This document shows positions 51,369 to 59,972 of a DNA stretch of 64,000 nt, piece after piece. Below the pieces are notes generated by a model. It made no database searches and had not been told where the DNA came from. It saw only the letters and a program-made list of their open reading frames with translations. Position 1 is the first letter of the stretch, and each line of letters opens with the position of its first letter. Position numbers and translations under genes: made by a program. The DNA is from DASVBE01 sp963770375 (lineage in GTDB: Bacteria > Actinomycetota > Actinomycetes > Streptosporangiales > Streptosporangiaceae). The DNA is taken from contig CAVYPM010000012.1 of NCBI GenBank assembly GCA_963770375.1, positions 1 through 64,000 of the forward strand, written 5' to 3'.

Positions 51369-53231
51369 ATGCGATGGCACGGGGTGAAGAAGGCGCACGG
51401 AGTATTCGGCGTCATAGCGCTGGCGGTGATGATTCTGGCCTCGGTGTGCACGGCGCACGGGGCAGTCGCCGCTCAGGCTTCGGGCACGCCGGCCACCAGG
51501 CCGGCCTGGAGAGCGGACATCGCCAAGGTCCGGGCGCCGGGGAAGGGCTGCTTCACGGCCACCTTCCCGGCGCTCGAGTGGCAGAAGGCCGCCTGCGTGC
51601 GGACGCCGTCGTATCCGCAGCCGCCGCGGCACGGGGCGCGGCCGTTCACCGTGGGGAACAGTGACGACGTCGCGGCTCAGGTGCCGAGCGGCAGCCACAT
51701 CTCCACCGCGATCGGCTCGTTCGACAGCGTCACCGGCGTGACGAGCGAGAGCGGCCCGATCGGCAACACGGGACCCGCCGTCGCCAACGCGTACACGCTC
51801 CAGCTGAACACGAACTTCATGAGCACCGGCTGCACCGGTTCGCCGAACCCGTCGTGCCAGGGCTGGCAGCAGTTCGTGTTCGAGAACAACGGGTCCACCG
51901 GCCGCGCGTACATCCAGTACTGGCTGATCAAGTACAACACGACCTGCCCGGCCGGGCAGAACTGGAACCAGTTCTCGTTCACCGGGTCGACCGACATCTA
52001 CTGCTTCAAGAACAACAGCGCCGGGGCCGTGTCCGTGCCCAACCAGCCGATCACCAACCTGGGGCAGCTGAGCCTGTCCGGCACCGTCAGCACCAGCGGC
52101 GACAGCGTCACCCTGTTCGTGGGGAACACGGCCTTCACGGCCACCGGCGACAACGCCGTCGACGCGGCCGGGGGCTGGACCACCGCCGAGTTCAACGTGT
52201 TCGGCGACGGCGGCAACAGCAGCGGCGGCGGTCAGGCCAGCTTCAACAGCGGTTCCGCGGTCACCGTCCGGACGAGGACCATCTACGGCGGCCGGGCCGC
52301 CCCGACCTGCGTGGCCCAGGGCTTCACGGGCGAGACCAACAACCTCAGCTTCGGGCCGACCAGCCCGACGGCGTCCCAGCCCGGGCCCGCCGTCGAGTTC
52401 AACGAGAGCTCCGCGGGCGGCGCGGCCTCGGACTGCGCGGCGGCCACCACCATCGGCGACACGCACCTGCGGACGTTCAACGGCCTGCTCTACGACTTCC
52501 AGGCCTCGGGCGACTTCCTGCTCGCGCAGGCGAAGAACTTCACCGTGCAGTCCCGGCAGGTCTCCGGGGCGCCCACCTGGCCAGACGCCGCGGTGAACCA
52601 GGCGGTCGCGGCCCAGATCGGCAAGTCCCGCGTGGCGTTCTGCACCGCGCCCTCGCGGCTCGTCATCAACGGCCACCCGGCCGCCCTCGCGGACGGTCAC
52701 GTCAGGTCGCTGCCCGCGGGCACCGAGATCCTGCGCCGGGGCAACGTCTACCTGGTCACCGGCCGCAGCGGCGACAGCCTCCGCGCCGTCATGAACGGCT
52801 CCTGGATCGACTTCTCCGTCGGCCTGGGCACCTGGCCCGAACCGGTGCGCGGCCTGCTCGCCAACGCCAACGGCAACGTCGGCCAGCTCGAAACCAGCGG
52901 CGGCGCCGTGCTGAACGTGCCCGTCCCCTTCGCCGACCTCTACGGCGGCTACACGAAGGGCTGGCGCGTCAAGCCGAACGCCTCGCTGCTCGCGCCGTGC
53001 GGCGAGAAGGTCAGGCCCGGCGTTCCCGGCAAGCCCTTCTTCTCCGGCGACCTGCCACCGGACATCCGCGACCGGGCCCAGGCGATCTGCGCCAACACCG
53101 GCCTCCGCGGCGACGCCCTGTTCGGCGCCTGCACCATCGACGTCGCCGTGCTCGGCAAGAGGGCGGCGCTGGCCTACCGCGGCATGCCCGCCCCGGTCCT
53201 CGACGGAAACGGGGACGGCAACGGCAAGTAG
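51369..53231 (+). CDS. Secreted protein with von Willebrand factor type D domain
   Basis: 620 residues. The signal peptide (VFGVIALAVMILASVCTAHG, cleavage near AVAAQA) precedes an approximately 280-residue beta-rich region (FTVGNSDDVAAQVPSGSHIS, STGCTGSPNPSCQGWQQFVF, YIQYWLIKYNTTC) resembling a secreted lectin- or protease-like fold I cannot name. A VWD domain starts at about 360 (TIGDTHLRTFNGLLYDFQAS, GDFLLAQAKNFTVQSRQV) and includes VRGLLANANGNVGQL. Cys residues are numerous, fitting extracellular disulfides. A terminator hairpin follows 45 nt after the stop. Confidence 0.85.
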   Translation: MRWHGVKKAHGVFGVIALAVMILASVCTAHGAVAAQASGTPATRPAWRADIAKVRAPGKGCFTATFPALEWQKAACVRTPSYPQPPRHGARPFTVGNSDDVAAQVPSGSHISTAIGSFDSVTGVTSESGPIGNTGPAVANAYTLQLNTNFMSTGCTGSPNPSCQGWQQFVFENNGSTGRAYIQYWLIKYNTTCPAGQNWNQFSFTGSTDIYCFKNNSAGAVSVPNQPITNLGQLSLSGTVSTSGDSVTLFVGNTAFTATGDNAVDAAGGWTTAEFNVFGDGGNSSGGGQASFNSGSAVTVRTRTIYGGRAAPTCVAQGFTGETNNLSFGPTSPTASQPGPAVEFNESSAGGAASDCAAATTIGDTHLRTFNGLLYDFQASGDFLLAQAKNFTVQSRQVSGAPTWPDAAVNQAVAAQIGKSRVAFCTAPSRLVINGHPAALADGHVRSLPAGTEILRRGNVYLVTGRSGDSLRAVMNGSWIDFSVGLGTWPEPVRGLLANANGNVGQLETSGGAVLNVPVPFADLYGGYTKGWRVKPNASLLAPCGEKVRPGVPGKPFFSGDLPPDIRDRAQAICANTGLRGDALFGACTIDVAVLGKRAALAYRGMPAPVLDGNGDGNGK

Positions 53232-53276
53232 CGGGCCAGCCCGCCCCGGCGGCATGGGCTGACCTTGCCGCCGCAG

Positions 53277-53320
53277 CACCGCTGGGTCCGGCGCGAGCCT
53301 AGCTGCCGGACCCAGCGGTG
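53277..53320. terminator. Bidirectional terminator between VWD and GH114 genes
   Basis: CACCGCTGGGTCCGGC (53277-53292) and GCCGGACCCAGCGGTG (53305-53320) form a perfect 16-bp stem with a 12-nt loop between two convergent stops (53231 and 53333). Confidence 0.88.
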
Positions 53321-53332
53321 CCCCATCACCCG

Positions 53333-55084
53333 CTAGATGCCGCGCGGGCAGGGATAGAACACGCTCCCGTCCAGGTCGACGTTGAACTTGACGGCCGCGA
53401 AGCCGTTCGGCGTCCCGTACACCGTCCGGCAGAAAGCGGCGTACGCACGCTTTCCGTGGCAGCGGGCGCCCGGGTTGCAGACGACGCCGTCGGCCCCGTA
53501 CTCGGCCTCGCCGACCCACTTGCCGGTGGGCTGAGTCGGCGTGCGATCCGCCGTGAAGGCGTCCCAGCCGCACGGCTGCGGGCCGCGCAGAGACGTGCAG
53601 GTGATCCCGTCCGCCTTCGTGCCCTTCGCCGACGAGGAGAAGCACCCGCCGAACGTGTAGCACTCCTCCACGACCGCGCCGTCCGAGTACTGGCGGCCCC
53701 ACCAGGCGAGCAGGGGCGAGTTCTTCCAGAGGCCGGTCATCCCGAGACGGTGAATCTCGTTGAACGCCCAGGCCAGGAAGTTCTGCGCGTCCCCGGGCGT
53801 CAGCCGGAAGCCGGTCGTCGACGGCGGGTCGAAGCTGTCGATGTCATCCAGCTCCACCGCGTCGAAGCCCTTGCTCGCACAGCGGGACAGGCGCTCGCGC
53901 AGCATGGGCTTGAGCGCGTTCAGCTGCCGCAGGTCGACCCACCGCTCCTGCGGGAAGCCGAAGTACACGTGCCCCAGCGCCGCCGCCGGGAAGACCTGCC
54001 CGGGCGACCCGTCCGGCCGGTAGTCCTCCCAGGCCAGGTCGAGGTAGCAGACCGCCTTCGGATGCGCCAGCGTGCTCGCCTGCCAGCGCGAGTGAATAGC
54101 CGACACCTGGGCCCGCGTGGTCAGGAACCCGTCGATGTCGTAGATGTCGACCGCCCGCCGCCCGGTCCGCTGCAGCGGATCGGTCCGGCCGATCTGCCAG
54201 TCCCAGCGCATCGGCTTGCCGTTCGAGGCCAGGTGCGGCGGATACCAGCAGCGCCGCCCGGGCGCGGGCTGGCAGGCCACCGGCGCAGGCAGCGGCACGA
54301 CCCGCCACCGGAAATGGATCGTCGTCAGGCCGTACCGGTTCGCGGTCCGGACCGCCACGGAATGAACCCCCGGCCTGAGCTTGCCGGTGTAGAACACCCG
54401 GCTGGCGTGCAGCCGCTGCCACTTGCTCCGGTCGACCCGGAACCACTGCACCGGGCGCCCGCCCGCCGCGCTCCAGTGCGGCGCGCTGACCTGGAACCAC
54501 TCCTCCGCCGACGCGGTCCGCGCCTCGGGCGTCCCGTTGATGAGAGCGGCCCACGGCCGCCCGAAGACCGGGAACGCGCCGGCCACTCCCCTGGTCGTCG
54601 CCGTTGAAGAGGCACGGATGACCCGGAACGTGAACGGGTGCCGGTCGGTCTGCACCACCGCGATTGCGGTCACCGTGACCCGCAGCCGGCTGCCGACGTC
54701 GGCGTGCCCCACGACATAGGACCGCGCGGCGAACGGGGTCGCCACCGAGTCGGCGGCCAGCACGCACTTGCCGCTCCCCTGGGCCGGACAGCGCCGCCAG
54801 GTGTACTTGACCCCGAAGCTGAGCAGCACGTCCCCGCTGGGCAGCGGCGGTGGGCCGAAGTTCGCCCCGCGTGCGGTCACCGTCCCGCCGTCGCGCAGCA
54901 GCCCGGTGATCCGCAGCCGCCCGCGCGCCACCGGTGCCGGGATCACGCCCGCCGCCGGCTTCGCGCCAGCCCTGGCCGCCGAAGCACCGGCCACAGAAGC
55001 ACCGGCCGCGGACGGCAGCGCGGCCAGCACACTCGCCGCCAGCGCCGCTGCGGACAGACTTGCCAGGCACCGGGCACGCATCAT
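53333..55084 (-). CDS. Secreted GH114-type endo-alpha-1,4-polygalactosaminidase-like hydrolase
   Basis: 583 residues. A signal peptide (CLASLSAAALAASVLAALPS) is followed by about 270 residues of Ig-like beta repeats. From about 310 a TIM-barrel of the GH114 type follows: RRAVDIYDIDGFLTTRAQVS, AVCYLDLAWEDYRPD, ERWVDLRQLNALKPMLRERL, GFDAVELDDIDSFD (catalytic-region acids) and SPLLAWWGRQYSDGAVVEEC. Known GH114 enzymes cleave galactosamine polymers. The ATG at 55084 has GGAG 9 nt upstream. The same frame stays open far upstream, but that text is antisense to other genes. It is adjacent to a GH4 gene and a sugar-phosphate operon that could use the products. Confidence 0.88.
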   Translation of the reverse strand: MMRARCLASLSAAALAASVLAALPSAAGASVAGASAARAGAKPAAGVIPAPVARGRLRITGLLRDGGTVTARGANFGPPPLPSGDVLLSFGVKYTWRRCPAQGSGKCVLAADSVATPFAARSYVVGHADVGSRLRVTVTAIAVVQTDRHPFTFRVIRASSTATTRGVAGAFPVFGRPWAALINGTPEARTASAEEWFQVSAPHWSAAGGRPVQWFRVDRSKWQRLHASRVFYTGKLRPGVHSVAVRTANRYGLTTIHFRWRVVPLPAPVACQPAPGRRCWYPPHLASNGKPMRWDWQIGRTDPLQRTGRRAVDIYDIDGFLTTRAQVSAIHSRWQASTLAHPKAVCYLDLAWEDYRPDGSPGQVFPAAALGHVYFGFPQERWVDLRQLNALKPMLRERLSRCASKGFDAVELDDIDSFDPPSTTGFRLTPGDAQNFLAWAFNEIHRLGMTGLWKNSPLLAWWGRQYSDGAVVEECYTFGGCFSSSAKGTKADGITCTSLRGPQPCGWDAFTADRTPTQPTGKWVGEAEYGADGVVCNPGARCHGKRAYAAFCRTVYGTPNGFAAVKFNVDLDGSVFYPCPRGI

Positions 55085-55125
55085 GCTGATCACTCCAAGG
55101 CAGTGTTGGCTAAGCACGGGGGTTC

Positions 55126-56439
55126 TCAGCGCAGCAGCGCCGGGGGCAGCACCTCCCGGTGCGCCTCCAGCAGGTCGTCGCACATGGCGACGGTCTGATC
55201 GACAGTGAGCGTGGCCGCGGTGTTCGGGTCGAGAAGCGCGGCCTGGTACACGTGGTCGCGGCAGCCGTCCAGCACGGCCCGCACGGTCAGCTCGACCACG
55301 TTGAGGAACGTCCGGTTCAGCGCGGCCAGCTGCGGCGGCAGTGCCCCGACCGGCTGCGGGCGGGCCCCGGACGACCCGACCCGGCAGGGCACCTCGACGC
55401 AGCACTCGTCCGGCAGGCTCGAGATCAGCCCGCCGTTCCGCACGTTGACGTGCAGCCCGCGCTCCTGCCCGGTCTCCACGGAATGGATGAACAGCGACGC
55501 GAGCTCGTTCGCGGGCTCCAGCTCGAGCGGCGCCTCGGACGAGATCGCCTGCTCCAGCGCCTCGAGCTCGCGCAGGTTCTCCTCGGACCTGGCCAGGTAG
55601 TCGCCGACGAAGATGCGGTAGCGGGACACCTGCTCGTCGTGCCGCATGAACCAGGGCACGTACTCGGCCGAGTGCTCGCTCGACTCGGTCGGGAAGTAGC
55701 CGAACCGCTTGTACAGCTCGACCCGCACCCGCCGCTGCAGCTCCGGCGACTCCTCGATCACCGTGGCCAGCTTCGGGTACAGCGACTGGCCGTCCTGCTC
55801 GAACTTCAGGACGAAGGCCTGGTGGTTGAAGCCCGCGGTGACGAACGACACCCGCTCCGGGTCCGCGCCGACCAGCCCGGTCAGGAACGCCTCGGTGTCG
55901 CGCACCGAGTGGCACAGCCCGTAGACCCGGGAGAACCCGGTGCCCTCGTACACCGCCCAGGGCAGCATCGCCATCGGGTTCGTGTAGGTGAGCAGGTACG
56001 CCTCCGGGCACACCTCGGCCATGTCCTGGCCGAGCCCGACGACGACCGGGATCGTGCGCAGCCCGCGGAAGATGCCGCCGATGCCGAGCGTGTCCGCGAT
56101 CGTCTGGCGGACCCCGTACCGGGCCGGGATGTCGAAGTCGAGCCTGGTCGCCGCGTACCCGCCGACCTGGATCTCGTTGACCACCCAGGCGGCGCCGCGC
56201 AGCGCCTCGCGCCGTGCGAGGGTGGTGCTGACCTCGGCCTTCGCGCCGGTCTGCGCCACGATCCGGCGGGTCAGCCGGTCCGCCCAGGACAGCCGCTCGG
56301 CGCTGATGTCGTGCAGCGCGAAGTGCAGCCGCCCGTTCAGCTCCGGGTAGCTGCACAGGTCGGTGACGACGTTCCGGGTGAACTCGACGCTGCCGGCCCC
56401 GATGAACGCAACCTTGATCACAGCTCGCCAGTGTTCCAT
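55126..56439 (-). CDS. GH4 family glycosidase (alpha-galactosidase MelA-like)
   Basis: 437 residues. NAD-binding IKVAFIGAGSVEFTRNVVTD, then YLLTYTNPMAMLPWAV (NPM) and VYGLCHSVRDTEAFL with the Cys-His pair that binds Mn2+ in GH4 enzymes, and FVTAGFNHQAFVLKF. GH4 enzymes hydrolyse alpha- or beta-glycosides by an NAD-dependent redox mechanism in the cytosol; CHS-type members are mostly alpha-galactosidases. In this locus an alpha-galactosaminide is a tempting substrate (inference). The ATG at 56439 is used; a GTG at 56421 directly before IKVAFIG is equally possible. It diverges from the catabolic operon. Confidence 0.88.
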   Translation of the reverse strand: MEHWRAVIKVAFIGAGSVEFTRNVVTDLCSYPELNGRLHFALHDISAERLSWADRLTRRIVAQTGAKAEVSTTLARREALRGAAWVVNEIQVGGYAATRLDFDIPARYGVRQTIADTLGIGGIFRGLRTIPVVVGLGQDMAEVCPEAYLLTYTNPMAMLPWAVYEGTGFSRVYGLCHSVRDTEAFLTGLVGADPERVSFVTAGFNHQAFVLKFEQDGQSLYPKLATVIEESPELQRRVRVELYKRFGYFPTESSEHSAEYVPWFMRHDEQVSRYRIFVGDYLARSEENLRELEALEQAISSEAPLELEPANELASLFIHSVETGQERGLHVNVRNGGLISSLPDECCVEVPCRVGSSGARPQPVGALPPQLAALNRTFLNVVELTVRAVLDGCRDHVYQAALLDPNTAATLTVDQTVAMCDDLLEAHREVLPPALLR

Positions 56440-56601
56440 CGTGCCCGGAAGTGCGCAATAGCGCGCATGATCGAGCATCCCCCGGACTGCGGTGACCGGC
56501 CGCACGGCCGCTGAGGACCGCCGACCGTCCGCCCCGCCTGCTTTGGCTACCCGTCCGTTCCGGCTCTTGCATAACGATGTACGCAGGTGGGGGCGCGAGC
56601 C

Positions 56602-56631
56602 TTGACACCAGCGGCGCACATTGCTCAGTAT
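56602..56631 (+). promoter_or_regulatory. Sigma70-type promoter of the catabolic operon
   Basis: Perfect -35 TTGACA (56602-56607) and a CAGTAT -10 (56626-56631) with 18-nt spacing, about 55 nt upstream of the binding-protein start. Confidence 0.55.
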
Positions 56632-56667
56632 TGCGGGAACATTTCCTGGTTCGCGCACAACTGAGCA
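56622..56667 (+). promoter_or_regulatory. TGCTCAGT/ACTGAGCA inverted repeat in the operon leader
   Basis: Perfect 8-bp arms (56622-56629, 56660-56667) span the -10 box and transcription start region. A repressor binding here would block the promoter; the DeoR-type gene reduced to a remnant at 59880 was the natural candidate. Confidence 0.4.
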
Positions 56668-56684
56668 GCAGTGTGGAGGTCAGG

Positions 56685-56989
56685 ATGCCCCGGACGAGGC
56701 TGGCGGCCTGCCTGGCAGGTGCCGTGATCATCGCCCTGGCGGGCTGCGGGACCGGGAGCGGCGGTGGTAGCAACGGGGACAGCGCCAGCGGCCGCTGATC
56801 GCGGTCACCTCCACGAACCAGATGACGGTGCCGCTCGGCCTGGCCACGTTCCAGGGGGCGCACCAGACCCAGATCCCGCAGCTGATGGCGGGCAACGTGA
56901 TGAGCCTGCTGCCGATGCTGCTGATCTTCTTCCTGGCGCAGCGGTACTTCATCAGGTCGGTGGCCGCCACCGGGCTGGCCGGCAGCTGA
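56685..56989 (+). pseudogene. Collapsed sugar ABC transporter: binding-protein start joined to permease end
   Basis: From the ATG at 56685 (GGAGG upstream) a lipoprotein start is read: MPRTRLAACLAGAVIIALAG with lipobox LAGC, then GTGSGGGSNGDSASG and a stop at 56798. Overlapping from 56792 the next frame reads PLIAVTSTNQMTVPLGLATF, QGAHQTQIPQLMAGNVMSLL and LLIFFLAQRYFIRS to the stop at 56987-56989. The second part is the C-terminus of a MalG-type sugar permease. The binding protein body, first permease and most of the second (normally about 3 kb) are gone. The retained ATPase gene is at 61034. Confidence 0.88.
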
Positions 56990-57007
56990 GCGGAACCGGG
57001 GACCGAC

Positions 57008-57982
57008 GTGGGACTGGCCGAGCGAAGGGGCGACGGCGTGGGTGAGCAGGACGTGAGGGCGGCCGGGGCGGGCCGGACCGAGGCCGAGGTGGCGTCGCAG
57101 CCGGGCTGCTGGCGCCGGGCGGCCCGGCTGGCCAGCCAGGTGGACGGCCAGGTGGCCAAACTGCTGCCGGCCCGCGGCGAGCGGGTCGCGGTGGCGGGCT
57201 GCGGCACCTCCTGGTTCATGGCCCAGTCCTACGCGGCGGCCAGGGAGCAGGCGGGGCAGGGCGAGACCGACGCGTTCGCCGCGTCCGAGATGCCGCTCGG
57301 GCGGCATTACGACCGGGTCGTGGTGCTGTCCCGGTCCGGCACGACCACGGAGATCCTGCAGCTGCTCGGCGACCTGGGCGGCACGGTGCCCACGGTGGCG
57401 GTGACCGCGGTGCCGGGGTCCCCGGTGGCGAAGGCCGCGGACGAGGCGATCGTGCTGGACTTCGCGGACGAGGAGTCCGTGGTGCAGACCCGGTTCGCCA
57501 CCACCGAGCTGGCCCTGCTGCGCACGAGCCTGGGCCACGACGTGGAGCAGGCCGCGCAGGACGCGGAGCGGGTGCTGGCCGCGCCGCTGCCGGAGGACCT
57601 GCTGGCCGCCCGCCAGTTCACGTTCCTGGGCACCGGCTGGACGTACGGGCTGGCCAGCGAGGCCGCGCTGAAGCTGCGCGAGGCGGCCGGGATGTGGACC
57701 GAGGCCTACCCGGCGATGGAGTACCGGCACGGGCCGATGGCGGTGACCGGCCCGGGCAGCGTGGTGTGGCTGCTCGGCGCCGCGCCGGACGGGATCGCCG
57801 GCGAGGTCACCGCGGCCGGCGGGCTGGCCTGGGGGTCGCGGCTCGACCCGCTGGCCGAGCTGGTCCGGGTGCAGCGGGTGGCGGCCGCGCTGGGCCGGGC
57901 CCGCGGGCTTGACCCGGACCGGCCGCGGAACCTGGCCCGCTCGGTGATCCTCACCCCGGCCCAGCCGGGCCGCGCGCCGTGA
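57008..57982 (+). CDS. SIS domain sugar-phosphate isomerase/deaminase (AgaS/GlmS-like)
   Basis: 324 residues with two SIS lobes: VAVAGCGTSWFMAQSYAAAR, ASEMPLGRHYDRVVVLSRSG with TTTEILQLL, VVQTRFATTELALLR, then TFLGTGWTYGLASEAALKLR, EAAGMWTEAYPAMEYRHGPM (the GlmS-isomerase-like catalytic segment). No glutaminase domain is present, so it fits an amino-sugar-6-phosphate deaminase/isomerase such as AgaS. With the kinase and aldolase genes that follow it suggests galactosamine-6-phosphate to tagatose-6-phosphate conversion (inference). The start is a GTG at 57008; the stop overlaps the next gene (GTGA). Confidence 0.85.
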   Translation: MGLAERRGDGVGEQDVRAAGAGRTEAEVASQPGCWRRAARLASQVDGQVAKLLPARGERVAVAGCGTSWFMAQSYAAAREQAGQGETDAFAASEMPLGRHYDRVVVLSRSGTTTEILQLLGDLGGTVPTVAVTAVPGSPVAKAADEAIVLDFADEESVVQTRFATTELALLRTSLGHDVEQAAQDAERVLAAPLPEDLLAARQFTFLGTGWTYGLASEAALKLREAAGMWTEAYPAMEYRHGPMAVTGPGSVVWLLGAAPDGIAGEVTAAGGLAWGSRLDPLAELVRVQRVAAALGRARGLDPDRPRNLARSVILTPAQPGRAP

Positions 57983-58936
57983 TCCTGTGCGTCACGCTCA
58001 ACCCGGCGCTGGACATCACGCACGACGTGCCGGGCGCGGACTGGGCCGGGGTGAACCGGCCCGAGCAGGTCCGGGACCGGCCCGGCGGCAAGGGCCTGAA
58101 CGTGGCCCGGGTGCTGCGCGCGCTCGGCGCGGACGTGCTGGTGCTGGGCCTGGCCGGCGGGCCCGCCGGGGACGAGGTCAAAGCCGGGCTGGACGCGGCG
58201 GGCGTGCCGTGCCGGTTCACGCCGATCGCCGGGGCGACCCGGCGGACCTTTACCGTGGTTGACCGGGCCCGCGGGCAGGCCGCGTCGTTCCACGAACCGG
58301 GGCCTGCGGTCGAGGCAGGCGAGTGGGCCGCGTTCACCGTAACCCTGGAAAAATGCCTCGATGGGTGCGCGGCTGCCGTTCTTCTCCGGGTCCCTGCCGG
58401 CCGGTGTGCCGGATGACGCGTACGCGGACCTGACCGGGCGAGCCGCGGCGGCCGGGGTGCCGGTGCTGCTGGACGCGCACGGGGAGGCGCTGCTGCACGG
58501 TGCGGCCGCCGGGCCCGCGATCGTCAAGCCCAACCTGGCCGAGCTCGAGGCGGCGAGCGGGCTGGCGCTGTCGTTGCCGGACGGGTCGGCGGATCACCAG
58601 GCCGTGGCGCGGGCCGCGCGGCGGCTGCGGGCGGCCGGGCCCGGGGCGGTGGTGGTGACCCTCGGGCCGGCCGGGCTGTGGGCCTCGACCCGTTCCGGGA
58701 CCTGGCGGGCGGTGCCGCCGGCGCCGGTGGCGGGTAATCCGGTCGGGGCGGGTGACGCGGTGGCGGCGGGCCTGATCCACGGGCTGGTCACCGGCCGCCC
58801 GTGGGAGGAGCGGCTGCGGCACGCGGTCGCGCTCGGCTCGGCGGCGGTGGCCGCGCCCGCGGCCGGGGAGTTCCGGCCATCCGATTACGCCGCCGCGCTG
58901 GCCGGGGTGGCGGTGACCCAGGTGGCGAACGGCTGA
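57979..58936 (+). pseudogene. 1-phosphofructokinase/tagatose-6-phosphate kinase-type PfkB kinase, frameshifted
   Basis: From the GTG at 57979: ILCVTLNPALDITHDVPGAD, PGGKGLNVARVLRALGADVL, AGGPAGDEVKAGLDAAGVP, up to LDGCAAAV. Near 58385 the frame changes and continues FSGSLPAGVPDDAYADL, IVKPNLAELEAASGLAL and the catalytic NPVGAGDAVAAGLIHG to 58936. One base at GCCGTTCTTCTCC separates the halves. Family: hexose-phosphate kinases (FruK, LacC, AgaZ-type partners). The halves are otherwise perfect, so this is either a very recent mutation or a sequencing error. Confidence 0.85.
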
Positions 58937-59784
58937 TGCCCGCGGTCGGGATGCGCGAGGTGGCCTGGCCGGCGATGGCGGCGGGGCGGGCGGTTGGTGC
59001 GTTCAACGTGATTCTGCTGGAGCACGCCGAGGCGGTCGTGGCGGGGGCGGAGGCGGCGGGCGCGCCGGTGGTGCTCGCGGTGAGCGAGAACTGCGTGCGG
59101 TATCACGGGGGGCTGGGGGCGCTGGGGGCGGCGTGCGTCTCCCTGGCGCGGGGCGCTTCGGTGCCGGTGGTGCTGCATCTCGATCATGCGACGAGCCCTG
59201 GCCTGGTGGCCGAGGCGGCGTCGGCCGGGTTCGGGTCGGTGATGTTCGACGCGTCGTCGCTGCCCTACGAGCGGAACGTGGCGGCGACGGCGGAGGTGAC
59301 CCGGTGGTGCCACGACCGGGATCTGTGGGCCGAGGCGGAGCTGGGCGAGATCGGCGGGAAGGACGGCGTGCACTCCCCCACCGCGCGGACCGATCCGGCG
59401 GGGGCGGCGGGGTATGTGGCGGCGACCGGGGTGGATGCGCTGGCGGTGGCGGTGGGGAGCTCGCACGCGATGCTGACCAGGGACGCCGTGCTGGACCTGG
59501 ACCTGATCGCGGCGCTGCGGGCGGCGGTGCCCGTGCCGCTGGTGCTGCACGGTTCGTCGGGGGTGCCGGACGAGGGGCTGGCGGCGGCAGTGGGGGCCGG
59601 GATGACCAAGATCAACGTGGCGACGCAGCTGAACAAGGTGTTCACGGCGGCGGTCCGGGAGCGCCTGGCGGCTGACGCGGCGGTGGCGGATCCGCGGCGG
59701 TACATTTCCGCCGGGCGGGACGCTATTGCCGCGGAGGTGACCCGCCTGCTGGGGGTCATCGGCGCGGTGCGGGTGAGCACGTGA
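58936..59784 (+). CDS. Class II fructose/tagatose-bisphosphate aldolase
   Basis: 282 residues with all zinc-aldolase motifs: AFNVILLEHAEAVVAGAEAA, VPVVLHLDHATS (Zn His), WAEAELGEIGGKDG, LAVAVGSSHA, PLVLHGSSGVPDEGL and KINVATQLNKVF. It cleaves a ketose-1,6-bisphosphate to dihydroxyacetone phosphate and glyceraldehyde-3-phosphate; by context tagatose-1,6-bisphosphate (GatY/AgaY-like) is likely. The start ATG overlaps the previous stop (TGATG). Confidence 0.9.
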   Translation: MPAVGMREVAWPAMAAGRAVGAFNVILLEHAEAVVAGAEAAGAPVVLAVSENCVRYHGGLGALGAACVSLARGASVPVVLHLDHATSPGLVAEAASAGFGSVMFDASSLPYERNVAATAEVTRWCHDRDLWAEAELGEIGGKDGVHSPTARTDPAGAAGYVAATGVDALAVAVGSSHAMLTRDAVLDLDLIAALRAAVPVPLVLHGSSGVPDEGLAAAVGAGMTKINVATQLNKVFTAAVRERLAADAAVADPRRYISAGRDAIAAEVTRLLGVIGAVRVST

Positions 59785-59792
59785 CGGCCCGG

Positions 59793-59867
59793 CCCGTGGC
59801 TAGCCGGCCCGTGACTGGCCCGCCCGTGACCAGCCCGCCCGTGACCAGCCCGCCCGTGACCAGCCGG
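59793..59867 (+). repeat. Five tandem 15-bp repeats
   Basis: Units CCCGTGACCAGCCCG at 59793, 59808, 59823, 59838 and 59853. The middle two are identical; the outer ones differ by one to four bases. They fill the gap between the aldolase stop and the DeoR remnant start. Confidence 0.85.
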
Positions 59868-59879
59868 AAGGAGGCGCCG

Positions 59880-59972
59880 GTGAGCCGCTACCGGCGGTGG
59901 AACGAGCTGCTCGAGCTGCTCGCCACCAGCGGGCAGCTGGAGGACGAGGGGGTCGAGGTTGTCGTCGCCTGA
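59880..59972 (+). pseudogene. DeoR-type regulator remnant
   Basis: A proper start (GGAGG 6 nt before the GTG at 59880) leads into VSRYRRWNELLELLATSGQL, the first helix of a DeoR-family HTH regulator. After LED the text EGVEVVVA and a stop at 59972 replace the rest, including the HTH recognition helix and the sugar-phosphate sensing domain. The PfkB gene starts inside it at 59959. The deletion removed nearly the whole regulator. Confidence 0.7.

Noticed and set aside
51180..53702. An 840-codon minus-strand frame opposite the VWD gene
   Set aside because: It lies antisense to a gene with a signal peptide and clear VWD domain; its own translation is low-complexity and matches no family.
53333..57730. 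A 1465-codon minus-strand open frame running through the GH114 gene, the GH4 region and the operon
   Set aside because: Only the part below 55084 is protein-like (GH114). The rest is antisense to the binding-protein/SIS genes or out of frame with GH4, and is Arg/Gly/Pro-rich as expected for shadow frames in high-GC DNA.
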